This document shows, piece by piece, positions 17,328-25,378 of a stretch of DNA of 64,000 nucleotides. Within the stretch, counting starts at the first letter, position 1. The number at the start of each line of letters is the position of its first letter. This stretch comes from Methylococcaceae bacterium UBA7658 (lineage in GTDB: Bacteria > Pseudomonadota > Gammaproteobacteria > Methylococcales > Methylomonadaceae). The position numbers and the translations under genes were made by a program. The stretch covers positions 1 to 64,000 of the forward strand of contig DLHW01000064.1 of NCBI GenBank assembly GCA_002483425.1. The letters are read 5' to 3'. A model generated the notes under the pieces. That model was not told where the DNA came from and ran no database searches. It was given only the letters and a program-made list of their open reading frames with translations.

Positions 17328-18673
17328 TGGCAGCGGCAATGAATTATTTAGAAAGTTATAAAGACATGGCGGCAAATCTTTGCGGCCAAGAGTTGCCTTG
17401 GTTAGAGCAACTGCGGGCAGAAGCATTAACCAAGTTTTCCGTTTCTGGATTTCCATCGCCACGCGAGGAAGAATGGCGTTATACCAACGTTTCTGCCATT
17501 GAGAAGAAGTTATTTACGCCCGTGTTGGGGAACGTTGATTCATACCCCAATCGACAAGCTATTGATACAGTTTGGTTGAAACCCCAGCAGTTGCAAGATG
17601 CTTGGTCGGTCGTGCTGGTTAACGGTCATTTTTCTGCAGAACTGTCGATTTTAGAGGGTTTACCCGAAGGCGTTTCTGTTATGAGCATGGCGGATGCCTT
17701 GGTAGCGTCGCACGATTACTCGGCTTTACTGGAAACCCATTTGGGGCGTTCGGTCAATCTTACTGAACACGGTTTTGTTGCTTTTAACATGGCGTGGTTT
17801 ACCGACGGCGTGTTCGTCCATGTTCCCGCTAAATACGTTTTAACCAAGCCGATACAGGTGTTAAATGTCGTAACTGAAACCGATGCCATGTCTACGACAC
17901 GAAATCTTGTCATCCTCAATGAGATGGCTGAGGCGCAAGTGATAGAAACTTATGTCGGGATGAACCCAGCGAACGCTTATCTGACAGCCGCAGTAACCGA
18001 AGTAGTTGTCGGGAATAACGCCCATTTAACTTTTTATAAATTACAAACCGAATCTGAAAAATCCTATCACTTCGGCGGTACGTATGTGAAACAGGCGCAA
18101 CATGCCCGTTTTACCCATCACAATTTTGCCTTTGGCGGCTTATTGGCGCGTTGCGATATTCATACCGATTTGGATCACGCGGCTGAGTGCGAACTCAACG
18201 GCCTATACTTGGGCGTAAAACGCCAGCATTTTGATAACCATACCCGAATCAATCATCTCAAGCCCAATGCGATTAGCCGGGAGCTGTATAAAGGTGTGCT
18301 AGATGGTCGCGCCAGAGGCGTATTCCAAGGCCGGGTGATTGTGGCGGAAGATGCGCAAAAGACTGATTCGCAAATGAACAACTGCAATCTGCTGTTATCC
18401 AACGATGCCGAAGCCGATACCAAGCCGCAACTGGAAATTTACGCCGATGACGTAAAATGCGGACACGGTGTTACGGTTGGGCAACTGGACGAGAAGTCGA
18501 TTTTTTACCTGCAATCGCGTTGTGTTGATGAGGAAACTGCACGGAATATGCTGACGTTCGCGTTTGCCAATGAAATGGTAGATAAGATCAAGATTAAGTC
18601 ATTACACGATCAGGTTTTGGAACAAGTAGTGATCCGGTTTCCTCAAGAGGGTATTCAGAAAGCGTGGTTGTAG
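17327..18673 (+). CDS. sufD: Fe-S assembly protein SufD
   Basis: A 448-residue partner of SufB. The C-terminal block KCGHGVTVGQLDEKSIFYL contains the histidine equivalent to H360 of E. coli SufD, needed for iron incorporation. The RGVFQGRVIV strand pattern is family-typical. The start ATG overlaps the sufC stop (TAATG), so the pair is translationally coupled. After sufD the cluster is again interrupted before sufS. Confidence 0.95.
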   Translation: MAAAMNYLESYKDMAANLCGQELPWLEQLRAEALTKFSVSGFPSPREEEWRYTNVSAIEKKLFTPVLGNVDSYPNRQAIDTVWLKPQQLQDAWSVVLVNGHFSAELSILEGLPEGVSVMSMADALVASHDYSALLETHLGRSVNLTEHGFVAFNMAWFTDGVFVHVPAKYVLTKPIQVLNVVTETDAMSTTRNLVILNEMAEAQVIETYVGMNPANAYLTAAVTEVVVGNNAHLTFYKLQTESEKSYHFGGTYVKQAQHARFTHHNFAFGGLLARCDIHTDLDHAAECELNGLYLGVKRQHFDNHTRINHLKPNAISRELYKGVLDGRARGVFQGRVIVAEDAQKTDSQMNNCNLLLSNDAEADTKPQLEIYADDVKCGHGVTVGQLDEKSIFYLQSRCVDEETARNMLTFAFANEMVDKIKIKSLHDQVLEQVVIRFPQEGIQKAWL

Positions 18674-18733
18674 AAAAAATAGTTTTTCGGCTTTTTTATA
18701 CGCACAGATAAACTTCAACTTAAAGTAGTTACG

Positions 18734-18952
18734 ATGAACTTGACAGAAGAACAAGCTTATTTGGCGATGTTCTCTTTTCTTGAAACGGAATATTTACTTA
18801 CTTCATCTGATGAAATTGGTGGGCTGCTAGGCGGCATGTCATTGCTACCAGATGGTTCAACTGCTGACCCTGCTGTTAAAGATCAGTGGAAAGAGGCAGT
18901 GGCACACGTATTAAGAGGTGAGGCAAATGCTGCCTTAACTCTCACTAAGTGA
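18734..18952 (+). CDS. small acidic protein of unknown function
   Basis: A 72-residue soluble protein rich in acidic and helical residues (AYLAMFSFLETEYLL, then DEIGGLLGGMSLLPDGS). I do not recognise a family with certainty. It starts 61 nt after sufD with only a weak SD. Nothing links it to iron-sulfur assembly except position. Confidence 0.5.
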   Translation: MNLTEEQAYLAMFSFLETEYLLTSSDEIGGLLGGMSLLPDGSTADPAVKDQWKEAVAHVLRGEANAALTLTK

Positions 18953-19000
18953 TCTGTCTTATGTTTTATATTCTAAATTTTATGAAGTGGAGTACATAGC

Positions 19001-19567
19001 TTATAAAATCTCTGATACCTGAATACAGATATCAGGAAGTTGCGACAGAGTTACTTTATCTCCTTGATATAAGGTGGTTTTCTCGGCAAACACTTCGCCT
19101 TTGGGTTTGCGGTAAACCTCCAGGCAGTTGTCGATTAAGTTTAACAACCAATATTCAGGGATATTGTGCATGGCGTACAACCGCAGCTTTTGGTTTTGGT
19201 CGAAATTGAGCGAACTGTCGGCGACTTCGATGAGCAATATCACATCATCGGCAACGGGATGGCGGGACGAATAGAAATCGCTATTCGGTTTTAACAACAT
19301 GAAATCGGGTTCGGGTTCTGACAAATCACCGAGATGGAGCGGATCTTGAACACTAACAATAGCCTTTCCAGCAACAGCAAGGGTTAACAAATTATTGATA
19401 CGTTTTAAGTGACCGGCATGATTAAAACCTATGGGCGCCATCTCAAAAATTTCTCCTTCAATAAGTTCGACGTGACTATCGGGCGGAAAAATATTGGCCT
19501 CACCCAACTTTCTCCACTCATGGATGTCGGTTAAATGTTTGCGGACGGGAGTGATGACTGAGTTCAT
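19001..19567 (-). CDS. Uma2-family (DUF820) putative restriction-like nuclease
   Basis: A 188-residue protein starting at the ATG 19567, which has GAGG eight bases upstream; a TTG 15 bases earlier is less likely. It has the DUF820 pattern: HVELIEGEIFEM, then EPDFMLLK and VILLIEVADSSLNFDQNQKLRLYA, containing the D-ExK-like acidic residues of restriction-endonuclease folds. Such genes are common as multicopy accessory genes. It is on the opposite strand inside the suf cluster, so it separates sufD from sufS transcriptionally. Confidence 0.82.
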   Translation of the reverse strand: MNSVITPVRKHLTDIHEWRKLGEANIFPPDSHVELIEGEIFEMAPIGFNHAGHLKRINNLLTLAVAGKAIVSVQDPLHLGDLSEPEPDFMLLKPNSDFYSSRHPVADDVILLIEVADSSLNFDQNQKLRLYAMHNIPEYWLLNLIDNCLEVYRKPKGEVFAEKTTLYQGDKVTLSQLPDICIQVSEIL

Positions 19568-19663
19568 TAGTCGAAACCTCAAATAAAACTGATGTTACTT
19601 TAACCCTTTGATTTTAATTAATCAACTAGCAAAAATTTTAAGCAAGGCACTGAATTATACTGT

Positions 19664-20887
19664 ATGACAACATTCCCCATTGATAAAATCCGCGCCGACT
19701 TCCCCATCCTGTCCGAAAAAATTCGTGGCAAGGACTTGGTTTATCTCGACAATGCCGCCAGTTGCCAAAAGCCCGAAGCCGTCATCGAGTGCATGAACCA
19801 TGTCTATCGGCACGATTATGCCAATATCCATCGCGGTGTGCATACGTTGAGCGTGCGCTCCACCGATAAATACGAAGCGGCGCGGGATAAAGTCAGAGCT
19901 TTCATAAATGCCGCCAGTGTTAAGGAAATTATATTTGTGCGTGGTACGACCGAGGCTATCAATCTGGTTGCCCAAACTTACGGAAAAGCTAACATAAAAG
20001 CAGGCGATGAAATTGTTATCACAGCAATGGAACATCATTCCAATATCGTTCCCTGGCAAATGTTGTGCGAACAAACTGGCGCGGTATTGAAAGTAGCGCC
20101 GATGAACCAGCAAGGCGAATTGATTTACGATGCCTTTGAAACCTTGTTGAATAACAAAACCAAACTGGTTGCGGTTGTCCATATGTCTAATGCTTTAGGT
20201 ACGATCAATCCAGTAAAGAAGATAATCGATGCAGCCCACGCGCTTAACATTCCAGTGTTATTGGATGGGGCGCAGGCTATTCCGCACATGCCAGTGGACG
20301 TGCAAGAATTGAATTGTGATTTTTATGTTTTTTCCGGCCATAAACTGTATGGGCCTTCCGGTATCGGCGTGTTGTACGGCAAGCAAGCCTTGCTCGAAGC
20401 CATGCCGCCTTATCAAGGTGGCGGGGACATGATCCGCACCGTCACCTTTGAAAAATCGACTTATGCCGGACTGCCGCATAAGTTTGAAGCAGGAACTCCG
20501 GCCATCGCTGAAGTCATCGGTCTGGGCGCGGCTATCGATTATCTGAATGACATCGGCATGACCAACATCGCCGCGTATGAAGCCGAACTCTTGGACTACG
20601 CCACAGAGCAAGCCAAGCAAATCGACGGCTTAAAGCTAATCGGCGAAGCGCAAGAAAAAGGCGCAATCCTGTCTTTCATACTAAACAAAATCCACCCGCA
20701 CGATATCGGCACCATGCTCGATAGTCTCGGTATCGCCATCCGCGGCGGTCACCACTGCGCCATGCCGGTGATGGAATTTTACGGCGTACCGGCAACAGCA
20801 CGGGCTTCGTTCGCCATGTATAATACCAAGCAAGAAATCGATGTGTTAATGGAAGGGATAAAATCCTTAATAAAGGTGTTCGGCTAA
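19664..20887 (+). CDS. sufS: cysteine desulfurase SufS
   Basis: Removes sulfur from cysteine and hands it to the scaffold. The 407-residue protein has the PLP lysine K227 in SGHKLYGPSGIG and the catalytic cysteine C365 in RGGHHCAMPVM, the group II (SufS) arrangement. Its stop overlaps the sufU start by one base. An own promoter is likely because an opposite-strand gene precedes it, but none is obvious. Confidence 0.95.
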   Translation: MTTFPIDKIRADFPILSEKIRGKDLVYLDNAASCQKPEAVIECMNHVYRHDYANIHRGVHTLSVRSTDKYEAARDKVRAFINAASVKEIIFVRGTTEAINLVAQTYGKANIKAGDEIVITAMEHHSNIVPWQMLCEQTGAVLKVAPMNQQGELIYDAFETLLNNKTKLVAVVHMSNALGTINPVKKIIDAAHALNIPVLLDGAQAIPHMPVDVQELNCDFYVFSGHKLYGPSGIGVLYGKQALLEAMPPYQGGGDMIRTVTFEKSTYAGLPHKFEAGTPAIAEVIGLGAAIDYLNDIGMTNIAAYEAELLDYATEQAKQIDGLKLIGEAQEKGAILSFILNKIHPHDIGTMLDSLGIAIRGGHHCAMPVMEFYGVPATARASFAMYNTKQEIDVLMEGIKSLIKVFG

Positions 20888-21339
20888 TGTTTGAAGATTT
20901 ACGCGATCTGTACCAAGAAGTCATATTTGACCACAACCGCAATCCGCGTAATTTTCGGATTATCGAAAATGCCGACCGGAAGGTCGATGGTTTCAACCCC
21001 TTATGCGGCGACCGCTTGACGCTGTATTTAAAAATGGACGGCGACAGGATCGCCGACGCCAGTTTTCAAGGTTCCGGCTGCGCCATTTCGACCGCCTCCG
21101 TGTCGCTGATGACCGAAATCATCAAAGACAAAACCGAAGCCGAAGCCGAAGCCTTATTTAAAACTTTTCACGAAATGACCACCGGCAAAAGCGAAGACAT
21201 CCAGCTTGAAGCCGTCGGCAAGCTGGCGGTGCTGGCGGGTGTGCGCGAATATCCGGCGCGGGTGAAATGCGCGACCTTGGCTTGGCATACTTTGGATGCT
21301 GCGTTGAAGAACCAGCATGAGGCGGTTTCGACGGAGTAA
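20887..21339 (+). CDS. sufU: SufU-type sulfur transfer/scaffold protein
   Basis: A 150-residue IscU-fold protein with ligands C40, D42, C65 and C128. The long spacing between C65 and C128 and the lack of the IscU HscA-binding LPPVK motif mark it as SufU. In Bacillus SufU is a zinc-dependent sulfurtransferase that takes sulfur from SufS. The pairing sufS-sufU in one coupled unit fits this. No sufE or sufA is in the window. Confidence 0.93.
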   Translation: MFEDLRDLYQEVIFDHNRNPRNFRIIENADRKVDGFNPLCGDRLTLYLKMDGDRIADASFQGSGCAISTASVSLMTEIIKDKTEAEAEALFKTFHEMTTGKSEDIQLEAVGKLAVLAGVREYPARVKCATLAWHTLDAALKNQHEAVSTE

Positions 21340-21473
21340 TTGAACTTGCCCTGTAAGTTTTGTCCAATGATGCCGAGAGTAGCTTTGCTCGCAACCGTTT
21401 TAAATATATCGAATTAAAGCGGATCGATCTCTTTTGGAATCTATTTAAAACTTGCAAAAGGAGTGTTTTCAGT

Positions 21474-22289
21474 ATGACTAACCACGTTTGGGTTTTAACT
21501 GCTTTTTTACTAACAACGATCACTGCTTGCGCCAATACTCCAAGTGATAGCCCAAGTTATTTACCACAACCCCGGCCTTACCTACCCGTCGAAATCAATA
21601 TCCTCAGCGATGTGCGAGGAACATTGCCGGAATATCCGGTCAACAGCGATGCCAGCCATTACCGGGCGTATCTGCAAGCGAATGATAAGGATCGCTACCG
21701 GATTCGCGTCGGCAACAATACCGACCGCCGCATTGGCGTGGTGATTGCGGTGGACGGACGCAATATCATTAGCGGGCAAAAATCCTATCTGCAAAATACC
21801 GAACGCATGTATATCCTTAATCCTCGTAGCAGCGAGGAATACGAGGGCTGGCGCAGCGGTCAAAATCAAGTCAACCGCTTTTATTTTACCGAAGCCGCCG
21901 ATTCTTACGCCGCCGCTTGGGGCGACACTTCGGCGATGGGTGTGATTGCGGTGGCGGTGTACGCGGAAATACCGCCGCCCGAAATTTATGCGCCGATGAC
22001 GGATATGATGCGCGACCGCGCTGCCGCCGAATCCAAAAGCGCTCCCAAACAAGCCGCACCCGGCACGGGATACGGCGAAAACCGCTATTCGCCCAGCATT
22101 GCGGTCAATTTTCAACCTCAGCCCGAACCGTTGGAAAAAGTCTTCCTGAAGTATGAATGGCGCGAAACTTTGTGCAAAAAAGGCATTCGAGCGGCCTGCG
22201 ATGCCGGGATTACGCCGAAGCCGGACGAAAACCGGTTCTGGCCGGACAATGAGGGTTACGCGCCGCCTCCGCCTCGTCGCCGTTACTGA
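21474..22289 (+). CDS. lipoprotein of unknown function
   Basis: A 271-residue protein from the ATG at 21474, which has AAGGAG ten bases upstream. The signal peptide ends in TITAC, a plausible lipobox. The central part (about residues 60-165) has the pattern YRIRVGNNTDRRIGVVIAVDGRNI and SGQKSYL, a beta-rich domain seen in other uncharacterised proteobacterial lipoproteins. The tail is proline-rich and ends PPPPRRRY. It lies inside the expanded suf region but no role there is shown. Confidence 0.6.
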   Translation: MTNHVWVLTAFLLTTITACANTPSDSPSYLPQPRPYLPVEINILSDVRGTLPEYPVNSDASHYRAYLQANDKDRYRIRVGNNTDRRIGVVIAVDGRNIISGQKSYLQNTERMYILNPRSSEEYEGWRSGQNQVNRFYFTEAADSYAAAWGDTSAMGVIAVAVYAEIPPPEIYAPMTDMMRDRAAAESKSAPKQAAPGTGYGENRYSPSIAVNFQPQPEPLEKVFLKYEWRETLCKKGIRAACDAGITPKPDENRFWPDNEGYAPPPPRRRY

Positions 22290-22301
22290 TTTTCAAGCGG
22301 C

Positions 22302-22679
22302 ATGGAAATCTTAGTCGAAATTCTTGCAGAGTTTCTGATTCAGATACTCGGAGAAGCGATGATTGAACTAGGTTTTCATTCAATAGGGGAAACATTCCGC
22401 AGACCGGCCAATCCTTGGCTTGCTTCAATAGGATTTTGTTTGCTCGGTGCACTATTGGGCGGACTTAGCTTGCTTGTATTCCCAACACATTTTATTTCAG
22501 TGGGATACATTCGGCTAATCAACATCCTCGTTATCCCCGTTGCCGTTGGACTTAGCATGGCCTTGTTAGGGGTGTGGCGCGAAAACAGAGGCGATCCGGT
22601 ACTTCGTATTGATCGATTCTCGTTTGGTTATTTGTTTGCTTTATTGTTTGCGCTCGTTCGTTTTTTGTTTGACGATTAA
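22302..22679 (+). CDS. membrane protein of unknown function
   Basis: A 125-residue protein with three predicted helices (about residues 43-60, 68-92 and 105-122) after an amphipathic N-terminus. It starts 12 bases after the lipoprotein gene and ends seven bases before rsmJ, so the three genes probably share a transcript. No family recognised. Confidence 0.6.
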   Translation: MEILVEILAEFLIQILGEAMIELGFHSIGETFRRPANPWLASIGFCLLGALLGGLSLLVFPTHFISVGYIRLINILVIPVAVGLSMALLGVWRENRGDPVLRIDRFSFGYLFALLFALVRFLFDD

Positions 22680-22686
22680 AATAGCA

Positions 22687-23499
22687 ATGACACAATCGGA
22701 TGCAGTACTAGCACTAACAGCGGGGAAGCAGGGAATAAATCTAGCCATCCTATCCGAAGACGAAAATACTTATGGTGTCATTTTACAAAAGTTGGCGGAT
22801 AAACTAAATCTGCCCTTTGTTTTACATTCCCAAGCAGAAGCAAAAAACAGCTATGACTATTTTCTGACCTATCGGGACGATTGTTTAATGTTATTGGATG
22901 CGGCGGCGACTGAAAAACTTGGTTTGTTTGTCGAAATAGATCACCGACAGGGTGAACAAAAGTCATGGCCTATCGCCAAAAACGGCGCACTAGCCCAGGC
23001 ATTAGGCCGGAAAACCAAAACCATCGTCGACGCTACCACCGGTTGGGGGCAAGACAGCTTGGCGATGTTTCGCATGGGCTTTGATGTAACGTGTATTGAG
23101 CGTTCGCCTGTCATGGCGGCGTTATTGGCAGACGCTTATCGCCGGTTGAGCGAACAAACTTGGATGCAGCAGCTTGAATTAGCGCCGCCCAGATTGATTT
23201 TAGGCAATGCGATTGAAATACTGGGGCAGCTTTCCTTTCAACCGGATTGTATCTATCTTGATCCCATGTTTCCGCCCAAGCGTAAAAAATCCGCTTTGGC
23301 GAAAAAATCCATCATGCTTTTACGAGAATTGGTGGGGGATGATGACGATAAAATTCAGTTATTTGAAGCGGCTTTAAAGTTTGCCGGAAAACGGGTGGTG
23401 GTAAAAAGCCCGGATTATGCAGAGCCGTTGGGCGGTAAGCCGAACGAAAGTTTCCAGGGGAAACTCTTGCGGTATGATGTGTATTTAAGGAAGCTCTGA
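22687..23499 (+). CDS. rsmJ: 16S rRNA (guanine1516-N2)-methyltransferase RsmJ
   Basis: A 270-residue SAM-dependent methyltransferase from the ATG at 22687. Motif I is DATTGWGQDSLAMFRMG, motif II CIERSP, and the catalytic motif is YLDPMFPPKRKKSA, as in RsmJ/YhiQ, which modifies G1516 of 16S rRNA. The last codons (LRKL and the TGA) lie in the left end of a MITE-like element, so the native C-terminus has been rewritten. Confidence 0.9.
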   Translation: MTQSDAVLALTAGKQGINLAILSEDENTYGVILQKLADKLNLPFVLHSQAEAKNSYDYFLTYRDDCLMLLDAAATEKLGLFVEIDHRQGEQKSWPIAKNGALAQALGRKTKTIVDATTGWGQDSLAMFRMGFDVTCIERSPVMAALLADAYRRLSEQTWMQQLELAPPRLILGNAIEILGQLSFQPDCIYLDPMFPPKRKKSALAKKSIMLLRELVGDDDDKIQLFEAALKFAGKRVVVKSPDYAEPLGGKPNESFQGKLLRYDVYLRKL

Positions 23500-23620
23500 A
23501 CAAGTTGATTTCATTCATACCCTCAAGGGCACAAGTGGTTCGACAAGCTCACCACGAACGTAATCAACTATTTACCGTTCGTCCTGAGCTTGTCGAAGGA
23601 CTTATTCAGAGTTTCCTTAA
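23485..23620. mobile_element. MITE-like element, family 1 copy B (best copy)
   Basis: The 21-bp terminal repeats at 23485-23505 and 23600-23620 agree at 19 positions and both end in TTAA. The left end reads AAGGAAGCTCTGAACAAGT; the right, on the other strand, AAGGAAACTCTGAATAAGT. The interior holds TTCGACAAGCTCACCACGAA and its inverted partner. It has no coding capacity. TTAA at both outer edges fits a TA or TTAA target preference. It supplies the rsmJ stop codon. Confidence 0.8.
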
Positions 23621-23642
23621 AATAATATCAGGAGAAAAAACA

Positions 23643-23963
23643 ATGTCGGATTGGGTTGATGCCGTGGCCGAAACGGCGTTGAGCGAGGGCGAACATGTGG
23701 TGGTGGATGTCGATGGTATCGATGTGCTGGTGTTTAAAATCGACGGCGAATTTTACGCCATTGAGGATGCGTGTAGCCACGACGGAGCGCCGATAGCCGA
23801 CGGTTTAATCGATGGCGACCAAATTATCTGTCCCCGGCACGGCGCACGCTTTTGCATCAAAACCGGCGCAGTCAAAGCGCCGCCGGCGTATGAGGCTATT
23901 GCCTGTTTTCCGGTACGGATTGTCGACGGACGGGTTCAGGTGAAGGACGAGCGTTGGGATTAG
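23643..23963 (+). CDS. Rieske [2Fe-2S] ferredoxin of the SUF cluster
   Basis: A 106-residue Rieske protein with cluster ligands C44 and H46 (CSHDG) and C63 and H66 (CPRHG). There is no oxygenase partner nearby; such small Rieske ferredoxins commonly close suf gene clusters and may donate electrons for assembly. The ATG at 23643 has AGGAG eight bases upstream. A longer in-frame reading from 23505 only translates the MITE (VRPELVEG) and is not the gene. Confidence 0.9.
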   Translation: MSDWVDAVAETALSEGEHVVVDVDGIDVLVFKIDGEFYAIEDACSHDGAPIADGLIDGDQIICPRHGARFCIKTGAVKAPPAYEAIACFPVRIVDGRVQVKDERWD

Positions 23964-24010
23964 TTGGGTAAAATCCAATAACAGATCGAAGTCAAGATAA
24001 ATCTGCCAGG

Positions 24011-24121
24011 ATTGGGTTAAATTGCGAGCTACGCGTCTCGTTCCTCGTCAAATTCTATGAAACTAGCGAGCTCCAACATCAGAGACATTGATTTGTTGAG
24101 TTTCATTTAATTCAACCCAAC
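24011..24121. repeat. family 2 inverted-repeat element
   Basis: ATTGGGTTAAATT at 24011-24023 and AATTCAACCCAAC at 24109-24121 are complementary at 11 of 13 positions and bound a 111-bp unit. The ends resemble those of the 25157-25341 unit. It abuts the 3' end of the next minus-strand gene. Confidence 0.5.
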
Positions 24122-25126
24122 CTAAGCACTTGGTATAATAACATTTCCATCGCTGTTAAAATTAACGGTAGTGTTCTCCGGAAATGTAATTCCTTGAATA
24201 ACCATTTTTTGATCAGAGATAAATGACTTGATAATACCATTGGGATAAAAATTTATATTTCCCTTTCCGGGTTGAAATTTTATACCCATAATTATGTGCT
24301 CTTTTTGAAGACCATGAAGGCTGATTGCCATAATCTTTTTATCCTCGTATAGTTCAATATAAGCCCATCTTTTAAGGTAAAAACTTCCTATTATTGAATC
24401 TTTTCCAAGAAAGGCACTGTGTAAACTTCCGAGATAGTTATTTTCACTAGTTTTATAAAGGCGCAGAGGAGCTCCTGGCTGAATAGGTATTTTATCCCAT
24501 AAAGTTTCTTCTGAAAGTATCACAGATTCAAAACTAACTAATGAAATAGGGTCATATGGGTTAATAGTATATTCATGCAATTCTACATAGGGAGTTTTTA
24601 TGATTGCATGACCATGATCAATATTAATATCAAAAGGTTCTTCAACTTTATTTTTTCTTATAAAAGCCGATTTGATTGATCCATTTTTGTGAAAGGATAT
24701 GGACGAAGGAAGAATGTAAAAAAAATAGGGTCCACCCATTTCGATGGCAGACAGGAGTTCACCATAAGAAACTTGTCCGTTTTCTTGGAATCCAACAGTA
24801 GTATTTGCTCGATATTTGAATTCTAATTCGTATGGAATGGCTTTATGTTTAACTAAAGTATCCTTTGCAAGAGTACCACTTGACACCTGCATGTTAGTGT
24901 ATAAATGCAGCATCGTACTACCTTTGTATATGATACCGTTGACAGCAGTATCATTCTGCAAGTCAATCGATTCAAGAAGTCCCGATGGCCCAAATTTCAA
25001 TAGAGAGCCTTTTAATATTTCAAGACTTCCATAGGGAAAGTCTTCGGATGCCGTAGCAAACAATTCCACTCCGGCTCTTGAGGTGATTTTTATCGGTAGT
25101 TTGTCTGTTGGCAAGGTAATGTACAT
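24122..25126 (-). CDS. repeat protein of unknown function
   Basis: A 334-residue protein with no signal peptide. It contains a recurring pattern of the form F-x-x-x-G-x-[ILV]-x-S (FGPSGLLES, FQENGQVSYG, FHKNGSIKSA, FYPNGIIKSF, FNSDGNV) between short beta strands. This recalls MORN or YwqK-type beta repeats, but the match is not close enough to name. It is AT-rich compared with neighbours and flanked on both sides by family 2 repeats, which suggests an acquired gene. Confidence 0.6.
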   Translation of the reverse strand: MYITLPTDKLPIKITSRAGVELFATASEDFPYGSLEILKGSLLKFGPSGLLESIDLQNDTAVNGIIYKGSTMLHLYTNMQVSSGTLAKDTLVKHKAIPYELEFKYRANTTVGFQENGQVSYGELLSAIEMGGPYFFYILPSSISFHKNGSIKSAFIRKNKVEEPFDINIDHGHAIIKTPYVELHEYTINPYDPISLVSFESVILSEETLWDKIPIQPGAPLRLYKTSENNYLGSLHSAFLGKDSIIGSFYLKRWAYIELYEDKKIMAISLHGLQKEHIIMGIKFQPGKGNINFYPNGIIKSFISDQKMVIQGITFPENTTVNFNSDGNVIIPSA

Positions 25127-25156
25127 GCTTAATTCTCTTCTTTGGATGTAGCGCCC

Positions 25157-25341
25157 AGGTCGGGTTAGAAGTGCTTAGCACCAACGCAAAAAAATGTAGG
25201 CATTTTAGGGGCGTTGTAACGGCAACTTTTTGCGGTGGGTTTATCGCCCAGTGATAGGTTATACCCTCTAGGGCACAAGCGGCGCACGGATAAGCTTATC
25301 GATATTTTAATGTGATTTATTTTGTGCGCCTAACCCAACCT
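25157..25341. repeat. family 2 inverted-repeat element
   Basis: AGGTCGGGTTAG at 25157-25168 and CTAACCCAACCT at 25330-25341 are complementary at 11 of 12 positions. Inside, ATACCCTCTAGGGCACAAG (25261-25279) closely resembles a stretch inside the family 1 element at 23.5 kb, so the two families may have exchanged sequence or nested. Confidence 0.5.
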
Positions 25342-25378
25342 TGTATTATAAAGGATTAGTCGTTCGGCTGCTGTGAAA

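Noticed and set aside
23505..23642. N-terminal extension of the Rieske protein
   Set aside because: The frame is open but translates the MITE (VRQAHHERN, VRPELVEG). The ATG at 23643 has a proper SD and the expected protein length.
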